Source of the DNA: Paracidovorax wautersii
Lineage (GTDB): Bacteria; Pseudomonadota; Gammaproteobacteria; Burkholderiales; Burkholderiaceae_C
Direction of reading: 5' to 3'
Length of the DNA stretch: 64,000 bases
Assembly (NCBI RefSeq): GCF_031453675.1
Contig: NZ_JAVIZX010000001.1
Span: forward strand, 4,176,001-4,240,000
The stretch's first letter is position 1; the number at the start of each line of letters is the position of its first letter. The notes under the pieces were generated by a model. That model made no database searches. It had not been told where the DNA came from and saw nothing but the letters and a program-made list of their open reading frames with translations. The translations under genes and the position numbers were made by a program. Of the stretch, positions 8,379-17,233 are shown in pieces.

Positions 8379-9098
8379 TCAGCGCAGCTGGACGGAACCG
8401 GACACATTCACCACGACCTGTGCCTTGCCGGCCTCGACTGGCACCGGCGCGTCGGCGGACATCGACGCCGCCTTGGCCTCCATGGCCATCATGCGTGGGC
8501 GCGGGCCGGGGATCATCTCGTTGCTGTTCACCGAGACCTCGCGCAGCGTATAGCCGGCAAAGCCGAAGCCCTTGGCCAGATCGGTCGCGCGGGCCTTGAA
8601 CTGCTCGATCGCGCGGGTCTGGGCCTCGCCCTCCACCTTGGCGCGCGCTTCGGGAGACACATCGAACGCCACCTGGCTGATCGGCATGGTCTGGATGCGC
8701 CCCGCGGTGGAGGTGATGCGGGCGAAGTCGCGGCCCTGCAGCACCAGCTCGGCGCGGCCCTGCCAGCCGGTGATTTTGCCGTCCTTGCCATAGCGCGGGA
8801 ACAGTCCGAAGCCGCCCGTGCGCACATCCATCTGGCCGGCCTGCGCATTGCGCTTGGCCTCTGCGAGCGCCGAGTCAAGCGCCTGCTTGAGCTGCGTCTG
8901 CACCTGGCCGGCGTCTGCGGCCTCCTTGGTGGTGGCCAGGGTCAGCACCAGCAGATCCTGCTGCACCTCGACCGTACCGGCGGCCGACAGCTGCAGCACG
9001 TTCTGCAGCGGGGGCACATGGGATTCCTGAGCCATTACGCCTGCAGCGCTCGCCAGCAAAGCAGTTGCCGCTATCATTTTTTTAATGTTCTTCGTCAT
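8379..9098 (-). CDS. SIMPL (DUF541) domain protein, exported
   Basis: A 239-residue protein with a signal peptide (KNIKKMIAATALLASAAGVMA-QES). The SIMPL/DUF541 domain covers the rest: LQLSAAGTVEVQQDLLVLTLATT, then FGLFPRYGKDGKITGWQGRAELVL, and KARATDLAKGFGFAGYTLREVSV. The family includes periplasmic or outer-membrane-associated proteins; the E. coli member YggE has been tied to oxidative stress, but the biochemical role is not established. The C-terminal strand ends VVVNVSGSVQLR. It is divergent from ompR with 213 bases between starts, a region with an 11-bp inverted repeat. Confidence 0.88.
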   Translation of the reverse strand: MTKNIKKMIAATALLASAAGVMAQESHVPPLQNVLQLSAAGTVEVQQDLLVLTLATTKEAADAGQVQTQLKQALDSALAEAKRNAQAGQMDVRTGGFGLFPRYGKDGKITGWQGRAELVLQGRDFARITSTAGRIQTMPISQVAFDVSPEARAKVEGEAQTRAIEQFKARATDLAKGFGFAGYTLREVSVNSNEMIPGPRPRMMAMEAKAASMSADAPVPVEAGKAQVVVNVSGSVQLR

Positions 9099-9215
9099 TG
9101 TCAGTCCTTTGGATCAGTGATCGCAGGCAGCCAGACGCCTGCGCCATGACACGGTAACCGCTCTTCCCAGGCTGCTTCGTGAAGGGCCGATAGCGCCAGT
9201 GCGAGACGGCGCAAG

Positions 9216-9295
9216 ATTTGTAACAGTTAGTCAAAAACCCTTCAAAAACGCGAACTTACAGCTGCGACGTGGTCAGAATCGGCTCTGTTACAAAT
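9216..9295. promoter_or_regulatory. Candidate OmpR autoregulatory region
   Basis: ATTTGTAACAG (9216-9226) and CTGTTACAAAT (9285-9295) are perfect 11-bp inverted copies 58 bases apart, the second ending 16 bases before the ompR ATG. The GTAACA core resembles known enterobacterial OmpR half-sites. The region is much more AT-rich than its surroundings and lies between divergent genes. Site identity is inferred. Confidence 0.5.
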
Positions 9296-9311
9296 TGGAC
9301 TTGGGAAAGAA

Positions 9312-10043
9312 ATGGCCTCAACAACCAACCGTACCGACAAAGTTCTCGTCGTGGACGACGACGCGCGCATCCGTGATCTGCTGCGCCGCTATCTCACGCA
9401 GGAAGGCTTCGAAGTCATGGTGGCGGAAGACGGCAAGGCCCTCAACCGCATCCTGCTGCGTGAAACCGTCGACCTGATCGTGCTTGACCTGATGATGCCC
9501 GGCGAAGACGGCCTGTCCATCTGCCGCCGCCTGCGCGCCGCCAACGACCGCACGCCCATCATCATGCTGACCGCCAAGGGCGAGGACGTGGACCGCATCG
9601 TCGGCTTGGAAGTGGGTGCGGACGACTACCTGGGCAAGCCCTTCAACCCGCGCGAGCTGCTGGCCCGCATCCACGCCGTGCTGCGCCGCCGCCCGCCGCA
9701 GGAAGCGCCCGGCGCGCCTTCCGGCGACAACGAGGTCGTGACCTTCGGCCCCTTCACCTTCGACCTGGGCACCCGCGCGCTGCAGAAGAACGGCGAGGAA
9801 CTGCCGCTGACCACCGGCGAATTCGCCATGCTCAAGGCCCTGGTGCGCCACCCCCGCCAGCCGCTGTCGCGCGAAAAGCTCGCCCTGCTGGCCCGCGGCC
9901 GCGAGTTCGAGCCGTTCGACCGCAGCCTGGACGTGCAGGTCTCGCGCCTGCGCAAGCTGGTCGAGGTGGACGCCGCCGCGCCCCGCTACATCCAGACGGT
10001 GTGGGGCGTGGGTTACGTGTTCGTGCCGGATGGAACGAGCTGA
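9312..10043 (+). CDS. ompR: Two-component response regulator OmpR
   Basis: A 243-residue OmpR/PhoB-family regulator. The receiver domain (about 9-125) has the acidic pair D15-D17, the phospho-acceptor D59 in VLDLMMPGEDG, a conserved T in MLTAKGE and K in LGKPFNPRELLARI. The winged-helix effector (about 140-240) has PLTTGEFAMLKALVRHPRQPLSREKL, SLDVQVSRLRKLVE and YIQTVWGVGYVF. The R-x-F-D-R-S-L-D-V-Q block is characteristic of OmpR. An EnvZ-type kinase gene follows 106 bases downstream. It would control porin genes in response to osmotic or envelope signals. The GGAAAG stretch just before the ATG is a weak Shine-Dalgarno. Confidence 0.93.
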   Translation: MASTTNRTDKVLVVDDDARIRDLLRRYLTQEGFEVMVAEDGKALNRILLRETVDLIVLDLMMPGEDGLSICRRLRAANDRTPIIMLTAKGEDVDRIVGLEVGADDYLGKPFNPRELLARIHAVLRRRPPQEAPGAPSGDNEVVTFGPFTFDLGTRALQKNGEELPLTTGEFAMLKALVRHPRQPLSREKLALLARGREFEPFDRSLDVQVSRLRKLVEVDAAAPRYIQTVWGVGYVFVPDGTS

Positions 10044-10149
10044 CCTGCCGCCTTTCCCGCGCCGCAGCAGGCGCACCGCGGCGGTGGCGGGCACGCAGTC
10101 CGCTCCGCCGCCCCTCCTTCTGCGGTGACTTCGACCTTCCCCACACGAC

Positions 10150-11649
10150 ATGAGCGCTTCGTACGACGCCTCCTCGGACGCGACCAGCCCGGCTCCGCTG
10201 GAGACTCCCAGCCGCAAACGGCCCCAGCGCGCGCGCGTGGGGCTCAATCTTTTCTGGCGCACCTTCTTCCTGCTGGCCCTGCTGCTGGTGGGGAGCATCC
10301 TGGCGTGGCTGCAGACGCTGCGCGCGCTGGAGTTCGAACCCCGCACGCTGCAGACGGCGCAGCAGATCGCCTCGCTGGTCAACCTGAGCCGGGCGGCGCT
10401 GGTGCATGCCGACGCCATTGCCCGGGTCTCCCTCATCAAGACCATGGCCGACCAGGAGGGCGTGCGCATCCTGCCGCGCGAGCCGGGCGACAAGTTCGAA
10501 CTGGTCAACGAAGGCGCTCTGGGCAACCGACTGACCGAGGAGCTGAGCCTGCGCCTGGGCCCCGGCACCATCGTGGCCAGCAATGTCAATGGCGAGAGTG
10601 GCCTGTGGGTGGGCTTCACCATCAACGGCGACCCCAACTGGCTGCTGCTGGATCCGTCGCGCCTGAGCACGGCCGGCGGCAAGACCTGGATGATCTGGCT
10701 CATCACCGCCGCGGCACTGTCGCTGGCTGGCGCTGCCGCCATCGCACGGCTGATCAACCGCCCGCTCAAGCAGCTGTCGTATGCCGCCAACCGCGTGCGT
10801 GACGGCGACTTCGCGGCCAGCCAGCTCGACGAAGAGGCGGTGACCAACGAGATCCGCGAGGTGAACATCGGCTTCAACCGCATGGCGCAGAAACTTGCCA
10901 AGCTGGAGCAGGACCGCGCCGTGATGCTGGCCGGCATCTCCCACGATCTGCGCACCCCGCTGGCCCGCCTGCGGCTGGAAACCGAGATGAGCGTGACCGA
11001 CGACGTGGCGCGCGAGCACATGGTGGCCGACATCGTGCAGCTCGATGCCACCATCGACAAATTCCTGGACTACGCACGGCCCGACACCGTGACGCTCACG
11101 CCGGTGAACCTGCATGCGGTGGTGTCGTCCTGCGTGTACGCCGTGCAGGACCACCGCGAACTGCAGATCACCATGTCCGGCGTGCCCGAGGACCTGAACG
11201 TGATGGCCGACGAGGTGGAGCTGGCGCGCGTGATCTCCAACCTGCTGGAGAACGCCCGCCGCTACGGCAAGAACCCCGAGACCGGCACCACGACGGTGGA
11301 CATCGCAGCCAAGGGCCGCGAGAAATGGGTGCTGGTGAAGATGCGCGACCACGGCCCGGGCGTGTCGCCCGAGCAGCTGGCCAACCTGACCAAGCCGTTC
11401 TTCCGCGGAGACTCGGCACGTACGGCGGCGGCGGGGGCGGGCCTGGGCCTTTCGATCGTGGACAAGACGGTGCAGCGCATGGGCGGCATCTTCGCGCTGG
11501 CCAATTCGGCCTCGGGCGGGCTGGTGGCGCACATCCAGCTGCAGCGCGCCGACCTGCCTGCCGGCAAGGACCCCAAGCAGCGCCTGCAGCGCCCGCAGAT
11601 CAAGCGCCACCTGCCGCCGAAGGAAACCGTCTCCGGCCAACTCACCTGA
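10150..11649 (+). CDS. envZ: Osmosensor histidine kinase EnvZ
   Basis: A 499-residue inner-membrane sensor kinase paired with OmpR. After a basic cytoplasmic N-terminus, TM1 covers about residues 37-57 (FWRTFFLLALLLVGSILAWL). A periplasmic sensor of about 120 residues follows, then TM2 at about 178-198 and a HAMP domain (RLINRPLKQLSYAANRVRDGDF). HisKA contains phospho-acceptor H265 in G-I-S-H-D-L-R-T-P-L. The HATPase has the N box NLLENARRYG, the G1 box RDHGPGVSPEQL and the G2 box AGAGLGLSIV. It directly follows ompR. The last 40 residues are a basic tail not needed for catalysis. Confidence 0.92.
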   Translation: MSASYDASSDATSPAPLETPSRKRPQRARVGLNLFWRTFFLLALLLVGSILAWLQTLRALEFEPRTLQTAQQIASLVNLSRAALVHADAIARVSLIKTMADQEGVRILPREPGDKFELVNEGALGNRLTEELSLRLGPGTIVASNVNGESGLWVGFTINGDPNWLLLDPSRLSTAGGKTWMIWLITAAALSLAGAAAIARLINRPLKQLSYAANRVRDGDFAASQLDEEAVTNEIREVNIGFNRMAQKLAKLEQDRAVMLAGISHDLRTPLARLRLETEMSVTDDVAREHMVADIVQLDATIDKFLDYARPDTVTLTPVNLHAVVSSCVYAVQDHRELQITMSGVPEDLNVMADEVELARVISNLLENARRYGKNPETGTTTVDIAAKGREKWVLVKMRDHGPGVSPEQLANLTKPFFRGDSARTAAAGAGLGLSIVDKTVQRMGGIFALANSASGGLVAHIQLQRADLPAGKDPKQRLQRPQIKRHLPPKETVSGQLT

Positions 11650-11703
11650 CGGCAAGGCGGGAAGCCACAGGCCCTGCCCCCGGCCTGTGCCCGGCGATGG
11701 CGC

Positions 11704-11881
11704 TTAGAACGTGTCTGCGATCTCTCAGCGGGCGCAAAGCGGCGTGGTCAGAAGGGGTGCAAGCCGCAGTGCACGGTGGCTCGTCCTGCTGTCGACCAGC
11801 GCCGAAGCGCTGCAGACCACCCGCCACTCCGCGGCCCTCCGGGGTTGGAAGGCGATCCCTTGCGGGATCGCCAACGCGTCC
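11704..11881. repeat. Diverged relative of the MITE-like element
   Basis: TTAGAACGTGTCTGCGATCT at the left end resembles the TTAGAGCCTGTTCACGATCT terminus of the element at 40.5 kb. The interior shares GTGCAAG-CGC, GACCAGCGCCG, CGCTGCAGACC and GGGTTGGA with it in the same order. The right end has a GGCGATCCC...GGGATCGCC hairpin. It fills the gap between envZ and ispF and holds no gene. Confidence 0.55.
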
Positions 11882-12367
11882 TCAGCCTACCTTGCGCACC
11901 AGCAGCGTGGCGGCGCGTGCCTCCATGGCCTTGCCCTCGCCCACCGGGCCCATGCGCTCGGCCGTCTTGGCCTTCACGTTGACCTGGTCGATGTCCAGCC
12001 CCAGCGCCCCGGCGATGCGCGCGCGCATGCCGGGAATGTGCGGCGCGAGCTTCGGCGCCTCCGCAATCACGGTGCTGTCGATGTTGCCGATCTCGTAGCC
12101 CTTGGCGCGCACGCGGCGCGCCGCCTCCACCAGCAGCACCACCGAGTCCGCGCCCTTGAACTCTGGATCGGCGTCGGGAAAGTGGCGGCCGATGTCGCCC
12201 AGAGCAGCCGCGCCCAGCAGCGCATCGGTGATGGCGTGCAGCAGCACGTCGGCATCGGAATGGCCGAGCAGGCCCACGGTATGCGGAATCTCCACGCCGC
12301 CGATGATGAGCTTGCGGCCCTCGGCCAGGGCGTGCACGTCCCAGCCTTCGCCAATTCGGAAATCCAT
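11882..12367 (-). CDS. ispF: 2-C-methyl-D-erythritol 2,4-cyclodiphosphate synthase
   Basis: A 161-residue cytoplasmic enzyme of the MEP isoprenoid pathway that cyclises CDP-methylerythritol phosphate. The family signature is complete. D9 and H11 (GEGWDVHAL) with H41 bind the zinc ion in [29 protein letters not shown]. The [13 protein letters not shown] loop, and [23 protein letters not shown] near the C-terminus, are typical. Length is normal. It follows ispD by 46 bases on the same strand, the usual gene order, so the two are probably co-transcribed. Confidence 0.97.
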   Translation of the reverse strand: MDFRIGEGWDVHALAEGRKLIIGGVEIPHTVGLLGHSDADVLLHAITDALLGAAALGDIGRHFPDADPEFKGADSVVLLVEAARRVRAKGYEIGNIDSTVIAEAPKLAPHIPGMRARIAGALGLDIDQVNVKAKTAERMGPVGEGKAMEARAATLLVRKVG

Positions 12368-12413
12368 GGAATGCGATCCTGTTCGTTCGTTGTGGTGTTG
12401 GCGGCGCCGGCCG

Positions 12414-13268
12414 TCAGAAGATGGTCTTGCCGGGCAGCGGCGAAGCCTGGCCGCGGTGCCCGCCGAAGCGCTCCAGCGTGGCGGCGTGCATGCGCTGCGC
12501 GAGCACGGCCTCGGCCAGGGCGAAGTCTTCCGGGTAGGTCACCTTGAAATTCTGCGCGCCGCCGGGCACCAGGCGCGGGTGCAGGCCCATGGCCTCCATG
12601 GCGCTGGCCTCGTCGGTCGCGGCCGGGCCGAGCCGGCGCAGCGCCTCGCGCAGCGGGCCGAGCCGGAACATCTGCGGCGTCTGCGCCAGCCACTTGTCGC
12701 TGCGGTCGATGGTGGAGGCCACGCGCACGCCGCCGGGGCCATCGCTGGCGGTCTTGAGCGTGTCGGCCAGCTTGTGCGCCAGCAGCCCGCCCACGCTGTC
12801 GCCGGCGCAGGCATCGATGAGCGCGTCGATCTGCGCGGTGGTCACCAGGCAGCGCGCCGCATCGTGCACCAGCACCCAGTCGTCGTCCTGCGCGCCGCGC
12901 TCGGCCAGCACCTGCAGCCCGCCGAGCACCGTGTCGGCCCGCGTGGCGCCGCCGCAGGGCGCGACGAAGCAGCCCGCCACGGCATGCGCCTGCAGAAAGC
13001 CGTCGCCCGGCGCCACCGCCACCAGCGTGCCCAGCAGCCGGTGCACGCCGGTAAAGGCAGCCAGCGTGTGCAGCACCATCGGAAGCCCCGCCACCGGTTG
13101 GTACTGCTTGGGCAGGGGCGCACCATCCGCCCCGGTGCGGACCGCGGCAGCGGCATCGCCCGTGGGCACGGCCCGTGCGCCAACGCCCGCGCAGGGCACC
13201 AGCGCCCAGAAGCGGCCGGACACGGACAGGGGCGGAGGCGGCAACGAGGTCAGCGGGTGGGCGGTCAT
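12414..13268 (-). CDS. ispD: 2-C-methyl-D-erythritol 4-phosphate cytidylyltransferase (with an insertion)
   Basis: A 284-residue MEP-pathway enzyme that joins CTP and methylerythritol phosphate. The CTP-binding loop begins normally ([12 protein letters not shown]) but about 18 Ala/Gly-rich residues ([17 protein letters not shown]) separate it from the conserved PKQYQPVAG; most homologues are 230-240 residues. Other motifs are intact: [46 protein letters not shown] and [14 protein letters not shown]. The ATG at 13268 is followed by a Pro-rich leader of about 18 residues, so a later start is possible. It is first in an ispD-ispF operon. The insertion could be a surface loop; activity is still likely because all key motifs remain. 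Confidence 0.93.
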   Translation of the reverse strand: MTAHPLTSLPPPPLSVSGRFWALVPCAGVGARAVPTGDAAAAVRTGADGAPLPKQYQPVAGLPMVLHTLAAFTGVHRLLGTLVAVAPGDGFLQAHAVAGCFVAPCGGATRADTVLGGLQVLAERGAQDDDWVLVHDAARCLVTTAQIDALIDACAGDSVGGLLAHKLADTLKTASDGPGGVRVASTIDRSDKWLAQTPQMFRLGPLREALRRLGPAATDEASAMEAMGLHPRLVPGGAQNFKVTYPEDFALAEAVLAQRMHAATLERFGGHRGQASPLPGKTIF

Positions 13269-13280
13269 GGAGGGCGCATT

Positions 13281-13313
13281 CTAAGAGCCTGGTCACGATC
13301 TTCCAGGGGTCGC
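13281..13313. repeat. Solitary terminus of the MITE-like element
   Basis: CTAAGAGCCTGGTCACGATCT followed by TCCAGGGGTCGC matches the terminal repeat of the 40.5-kb element with a few changes. A possible partner, AGGCTCTTA, occurs at about 13599-13607. The bases between do not resemble the element's interior, so this is a decayed or partial copy. It starts 12 bases upstream of the ispD start codon. Confidence 0.5.
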
Positions 13314-13462
13314 CCCGTGGCCCCTTGCCGGCTGGCAAAAGCGGCTGCCGCGGCGCGTGCTGCAGACACGGCTCTGGTCTGGATCGCGTGGGCACCGGGA
13401 GAGCAGCCCTCTTGCCGCCGCTGCCGCGAAGACTTTCCGTCTTTCGATACGGCTTCGGGGTC
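13314..13462. other. Intergenic sequence between ispD and mfd
   Basis: Part of a 428-base gap between divergent genes. Apart from the element terminus and the palindromic repeat listed separately, I find no gene or clear promoter. Confidence 0.35.
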
Positions 13463-13520
13463 TTTTAGGGCTCTAGCACAACAGATACAAGCGCACATAG
13501 CTACTCTTTCAATAGCAAAA
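13463..13520 (-). repeat. Intergenic palindromic repeat, copy 2
   Basis: Reverse-orientation copy: TTTTAGGGCTCTAGC...ACAAGCGCACATAGCTA, then CAATAGCAAAA. The central stem has decayed (ACAACAGATACAAGCGC) but both flanks match the family. It lies in the mfd leader region, about 175 bases before the ATG. Confidence 0.65.
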
Positions 13521-13696
13521 ATCCAGAAAGGCTTGCAACCGGCGCGCCGCGCCCCCATGTGCCCCCGACGGGCGGATGCGGCCGAGTCCTGCCAGCGCAG
13601 GCTCTTAAAATGCCCGAGGCTGCTGGTGTGCAGCCCCGCTGCGCGCGCGTCCGCGCCCAGGGCCCGGACCCGGCCACCGACCACAGCGTCTCCCGC

Positions 13697-16600
13697 ATGG
13701 AACTCCCCAAACTCTCCCCCGGAAAACGATTCACCCTGCCCCGCCCCGTGGGCAGCGCCGACGCCCTGCTGCTGGCGCGCCTGGGCGAGCGCGAGAAAGC
13801 CCAGCGCCGCACCGTCGCCATCGTCACGGCCGATGCGACGGATGCGCAGCGCCTGATCGACGAGATCGGCTTCTTCGCGCCCGGCCTGCGCTGCGCGCTG
13901 TTTCCCGACTGGGAGACCCTGCCCTACGACACCTTCTCGCCGCACCAGGACCTGATCAGCGAGCGGCTGGCGACGCTGTGGCGCATCAGCCAGAAAGACC
14001 ACGAGACCGGCGCCGACGTGGTGCTGGTGCCAGCCACCACGGCGTTGTACCGGCTCGCGCCGCCGTCGTTTCTGGCGGGCTACACCTTCCACTTCAAGGC
14101 CCGGCAGAAGCTGGACGAGGCCAAGTTCAAGGCGCAGCTCACGCTGGCGGGCTACAGCCATGTGTCGCAGGTGGTGAGCCCGGGCGAATACGCGGTGCGC
14201 GGTGGGCTGATCGACCTGTTCCCGATGGGCTCGCTGGTGCCGTACCGCGTGGATCTGTTCGACGATGAGATCGACTCGATCCGCACCTTCGACCCCGACA
14301 GCCAGCGCAGCCTGTACCCCGTGCCCGAAGTGCGCCTGCTGCCCGGCCGCGAGTTCCCGATGGACGACGCGGCGCGCGCGAAATTCCGCAGCCGATGGCG
14401 CGAACTGCTGGAGGGCGACCCGACCAAGAGCCGCATCTACAAGGACATGGGCAACGGCGTGGCCACCGCCGGCATCGAGTACTACCTGCCGCTGTTCTTC
14501 GACGAGACGGCCACCGTGTTCGACTACCTTGGAGACGAAGCCACGGTGGTGCTGCACGGCGACCTGGAGCCGGCCTTCCAGCGCTTCTGGCAAGACACGA
14601 AGGAGCGCTTCCGCCTGGTGCAGGGCGACCCCGACCGCCCGGCGCTACCGCCGGAATCGCTGTTCCTGGGCACCGAACAGTTCTACACCCGGGCCAACAC
14701 GCACGCCCAGCTGGCGCTGCGTCCCGGCGTGGAAGACATCGCCGACAACGCGCACTTCCAGAAGCTGGGCGATTTGTCGGTGGTGCGCGGCGCCGAAGAC
14801 CCGCTGGCACGCCTGCACACGCACCTTCGCAACACCCAGCACCGCGTGCTGCTGCTGGCCGAAAGCGACGGCCGGCGCGAGAGCCTGCTGGACTTTTTGC
14901 GCGCTTCGCAGCTCAACCCGCCCGCGTTCGATTCGCTGGCCGAGTTCCAGGGCAGCGCGGACGAGAAGATCGGCATCGCCACCGCCGCGCTCGCCAACGG
15001 CTTCGCCTGGCTGGAAGACGGCATCGACTTCGTCACCGAGACCGAACTGTTCGCCGCGGGCGCCACCACACGCCGGCGCAAGAAGCAGGAGCAGGTCAGC
15101 GATGTCGAGGCGCTGATCAAGGACCTGTCCGAACTGACGCTGGGCGACCCGGTGGTGCACAGCGCGCACGGCATCGGCCGCTACCGCGGACTGATCCACA
15201 TGGACGTGGGCCAGAAGAACCCCGACGGCACGCCGGCGATGCAGGAGTTCCTGCACCTCGAATACGCCGACAAGGCCGTGCTGTACGTTCCGGTGAGCCA
15301 GCTGCAGCTCATCAGCCGCTACACGGGCGTTTCCGCCGACGAGGCCCCGCTGCACAAGCTGGGCAGCGGCCAATGGGAGAAGGCCAAGCGCAAGGCCGCC
15401 GAACAGGTGCGCGATTCCGCCGCCGAACTGCTCAACATCTACGCGCGCCGCGCGGCGCGCGAGGGCCATGCCTTCCGCTACAGCCCGCAAGACTACGAGC
15501 AGTTCGCCAACGACTTCGGCTTCGAGGAGACGGCCGACCAGAACGCGGCCATCCACGCCGTCATCCAGGACATGATCTCGCCCCGCCCCATGGACCGGCT
15601 GGTCTGCGGCGATGTGGGCTTCGGCAAGACCGAAGTGGCCCTGCGCGCAGCTTTCGTGGCCGTCACGGGCGGCAAGCAGGTGGCTTTTCTCGCGCCCACC
15701 ACGCTGCTGGCCGAGCAGCACTACCAGACGCTGGTGGACCGCTTCAGCAAGTGGCCGGTGAAGGTGGCGGAGGTGTCGCGGTTCCGGTCGGGCAAGGAGA
15801 TCACGTCGGCGATCAAGGGCATCGGCGACGGCACGGTGGACATCGTGGTGGGCACGCACAAGCTCTTGAGCGAATCGACCAAGTTCCACAACCTGGGCCT
15901 GCTCATCATCGACGAGGAACACCGTTTCGGCGTGCGCCACAAGGAACAGATGAAGGCGCTGCGCGCCGAGGTGGACGTGCTCACGCTCACGGCCACGCCC
16001 ATCCCGCGCACGCTGGGCATGGCGCTGGAGGGCCTGCGCGACCTGTCCGTGATCGCCACCGCGCCGCAGCGGCGCCTGGCCATCAAGACCTTCGTGCGCA
16101 ACGAGGGCACGGGGGTGATCCGCGAGGCGGTGCTGCGTGAACTGAAGCGCGGCGGGCAGTGCTACTTCCTGCACAACGAGGTGGAGACCATCGAGAACCG
16201 GCGCCAGAAGCTCGAAGAGATATTGCCCGAGGCCCGCATCGCCGTGGCCCACGGCCAGATGCCCGAGCGTGAGCTGGAGAAGGTCATGCGCGACTTCGTG
16301 GCGCAGCGCTACAACATCCTGCTGTGCTCGACCATCATCGAGACCGGCATCGACGTGCCCACGGCCAACACCATCATCATGAGCCGCGCCGACAAGTTCG
16401 GCCTGGCTCAGTTGCACCAGCTGCGCGGCCGCGTCGGGCGCTCGCACCACCAGGCGTACGCCTACCTCATGGTGCCCGACACCGAGGGCCTGACCAAGCA
16501 GGCCGCGCAGCGGCTCGACGCCATCCAGCAGATGGAAGAGCTGGGCAGCGGCTTCTACCTCGCCATGCACGACCTGGAAATCCGCGGCGCGGGCGAGGTG

Positions 16601-17182
16601 CTGGGCGAGAACCAGAGCGGCAACATGCTGGAGGTGGGCTTCCAGCTCTACAACGAGATGCTGTCGGAGGCCGTGCGCTCGCTCAAGGCGGGCAAGGAGC
16701 CCGACCTGCTGGCGCCGCTGTCCGTCACTACCGACATCAACCTGCACGCGCCCGCACTGCTGCCCAACGACTACTGCGGCGACGTGCACCTGCGCCTGTC
16801 GTTCTACAAGAAGCTGGCCACGGCCAAGACCAACGACCAGATCGACGCGCTGCTGGAAGAGATCGTGGACCGCTTCGGCAAGCTACCGCCGCAGGCACAG
16901 ACGCTGATCGACGTGCACCGGCTGCGCACGCTGAGCCAGCCGTATGGCGTGGTGAAGGTGGACGCCGCCCCCGGCGTGATCACCATCACCTTCAAGCCGC
17001 AGCCGCCGGTCGATCCGATGGCCATCATCCACCTGATCCAGAAGAACAAGCACATCAAGCTGGCCGGCAACGAGAAACTGCGCATCGAGCGCGAATTGCC
17101 CGAGGTCAAGGACCGTGCGCAAATGGTGCGGGACGTGCTGCGCAGCCTGGGGCAGCCGCTGGCGCAGGGCGCACCGGCCTGA
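13697..17182 (+). CDS. mfd: Transcription-repair coupling factor Mfd
   Basis: A 1,161-residue ATP-dependent translocase that removes RNA polymerase stalled at DNA lesions and recruits UvrA. The N-terminal UvrB-like region covers about 1-350 (FPDWETLPYDTFSPHQDLISERL). The CarD-like RNA-polymerase-interacting domain lies near 475-570 (GDPVVHSAHGIGRYRG). The translocase begins about 600, with Walker A GDVGFGKTE (about 636), motif II DEEH (about 738), TATPIPRTLGMAL, and the second RecA lobe ending QLRGRVGRSHHQAYAY. The C-terminal TRCF domain follows. The ATG at 13697 is chosen because it puts MELPKLSPGKRF at the usual N-terminus. Length is normal. Confidence 0.97.
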   Translation: MELPKLSPGKRFTLPRPVGSADALLLARLGEREKAQRRTVAIVTADATDAQRLIDEIGFFAPGLRCALFPDWETLPYDTFSPHQDLISERLATLWRISQKDHETGADVVLVPATTALYRLAPPSFLAGYTFHFKARQKLDEAKFKAQLTLAGYSHVSQVVSPGEYAVRGGLIDLFPMGSLVPYRVDLFDDEIDSIRTFDPDSQRSLYPVPEVRLLPGREFPMDDAARAKFRSRWRELLEGDPTKSRIYKDMGNGVATAGIEYYLPLFFDETATVFDYLGDEATVVLHGDLEPAFQRFWQDTKERFRLVQGDPDRPALPPESLFLGTEQFYTRANTHAQLALRPGVEDIADNAHFQKLGDLSVVRGAEDPLARLHTHLRNTQHRVLLLAESDGRRESLLDFLRASQLNPPAFDSLAEFQGSADEKIGIATAALANGFAWLEDGIDFVTETELFAAGATTRRRKKQEQVSDVEALIKDLSELTLGDPVVHSAHGIGRYRGLIHMDVGQKNPDGTPAMQEFLHLEYADKAVLYVPVSQLQLISRYTGVSADEAPLHKLGSGQWEKAKRKAAEQVRDSAAELLNIYARRAAREGHAFRYSPQDYEQFANDFGFEETADQNAAIHAVIQDMISPRPMDRLVCGDVGFGKTEVALRAAFVAVTGGKQVAFLAPTTLLAEQHYQTLVDRFSKWPVKVAEVSRFRSGKEITSAIKGIGDGTVDIVVGTHKLLSESTKFHNLGLLIIDEEHRFGVRHKEQMKALRAEVDVLTLTATPIPRTLGMALEGLRDLSVIATAPQRRLAIKTFVRNEGTGVIREAVLRELKRGGQCYFLHNEVETIENRRQKLEEILPEARIAVAHGQMPERELEKVMRDFVAQRYNILLCSTIIETGIDVPTANTIIMSRADKFGLAQLHQLRGRVGRSHHQAYAYLMVPDTEGLTKQAAQRLDAIQQMEELGSGFYLAMHDLEIRGAGEVLGENQSGNMLEVGFQLYNEMLSEAVRSLKAGKEPDLLAPLSVTTDINLHAPALLPNDYCGDVHLRLSFYKKLATAKTNDQIDALLEEIVDRFGKLPPQAQTLIDVHRLRTLSQPYGVVKVDAAPGVITITFKPQPPVDPMAIIHLIQKNKHIKLAGNEKLRIERELPEVKDRAQMVRDVLRSLGQPLAQGAPA

Positions 17183-17233
17183 TAGGCTGGGCCGGCCGGC
17201 CGATCCCTTCACGGGGCCGCGGCACCGCCCACC

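Noticed and set aside
9832-11655. A 607-codon minus-strand open frame opposite ompR-envZ
   Set aside because: Antisense to envZ with its clear HisKA and HATPase boxes. The translation has no recognisable family.
14645-16789. A 714-codon minus-strand open frame opposite mfd
   Set aside because: Same explanation: GC-driven antisense frame, low-complexity product, no start signal, and mfd motifs read on the plus strand.
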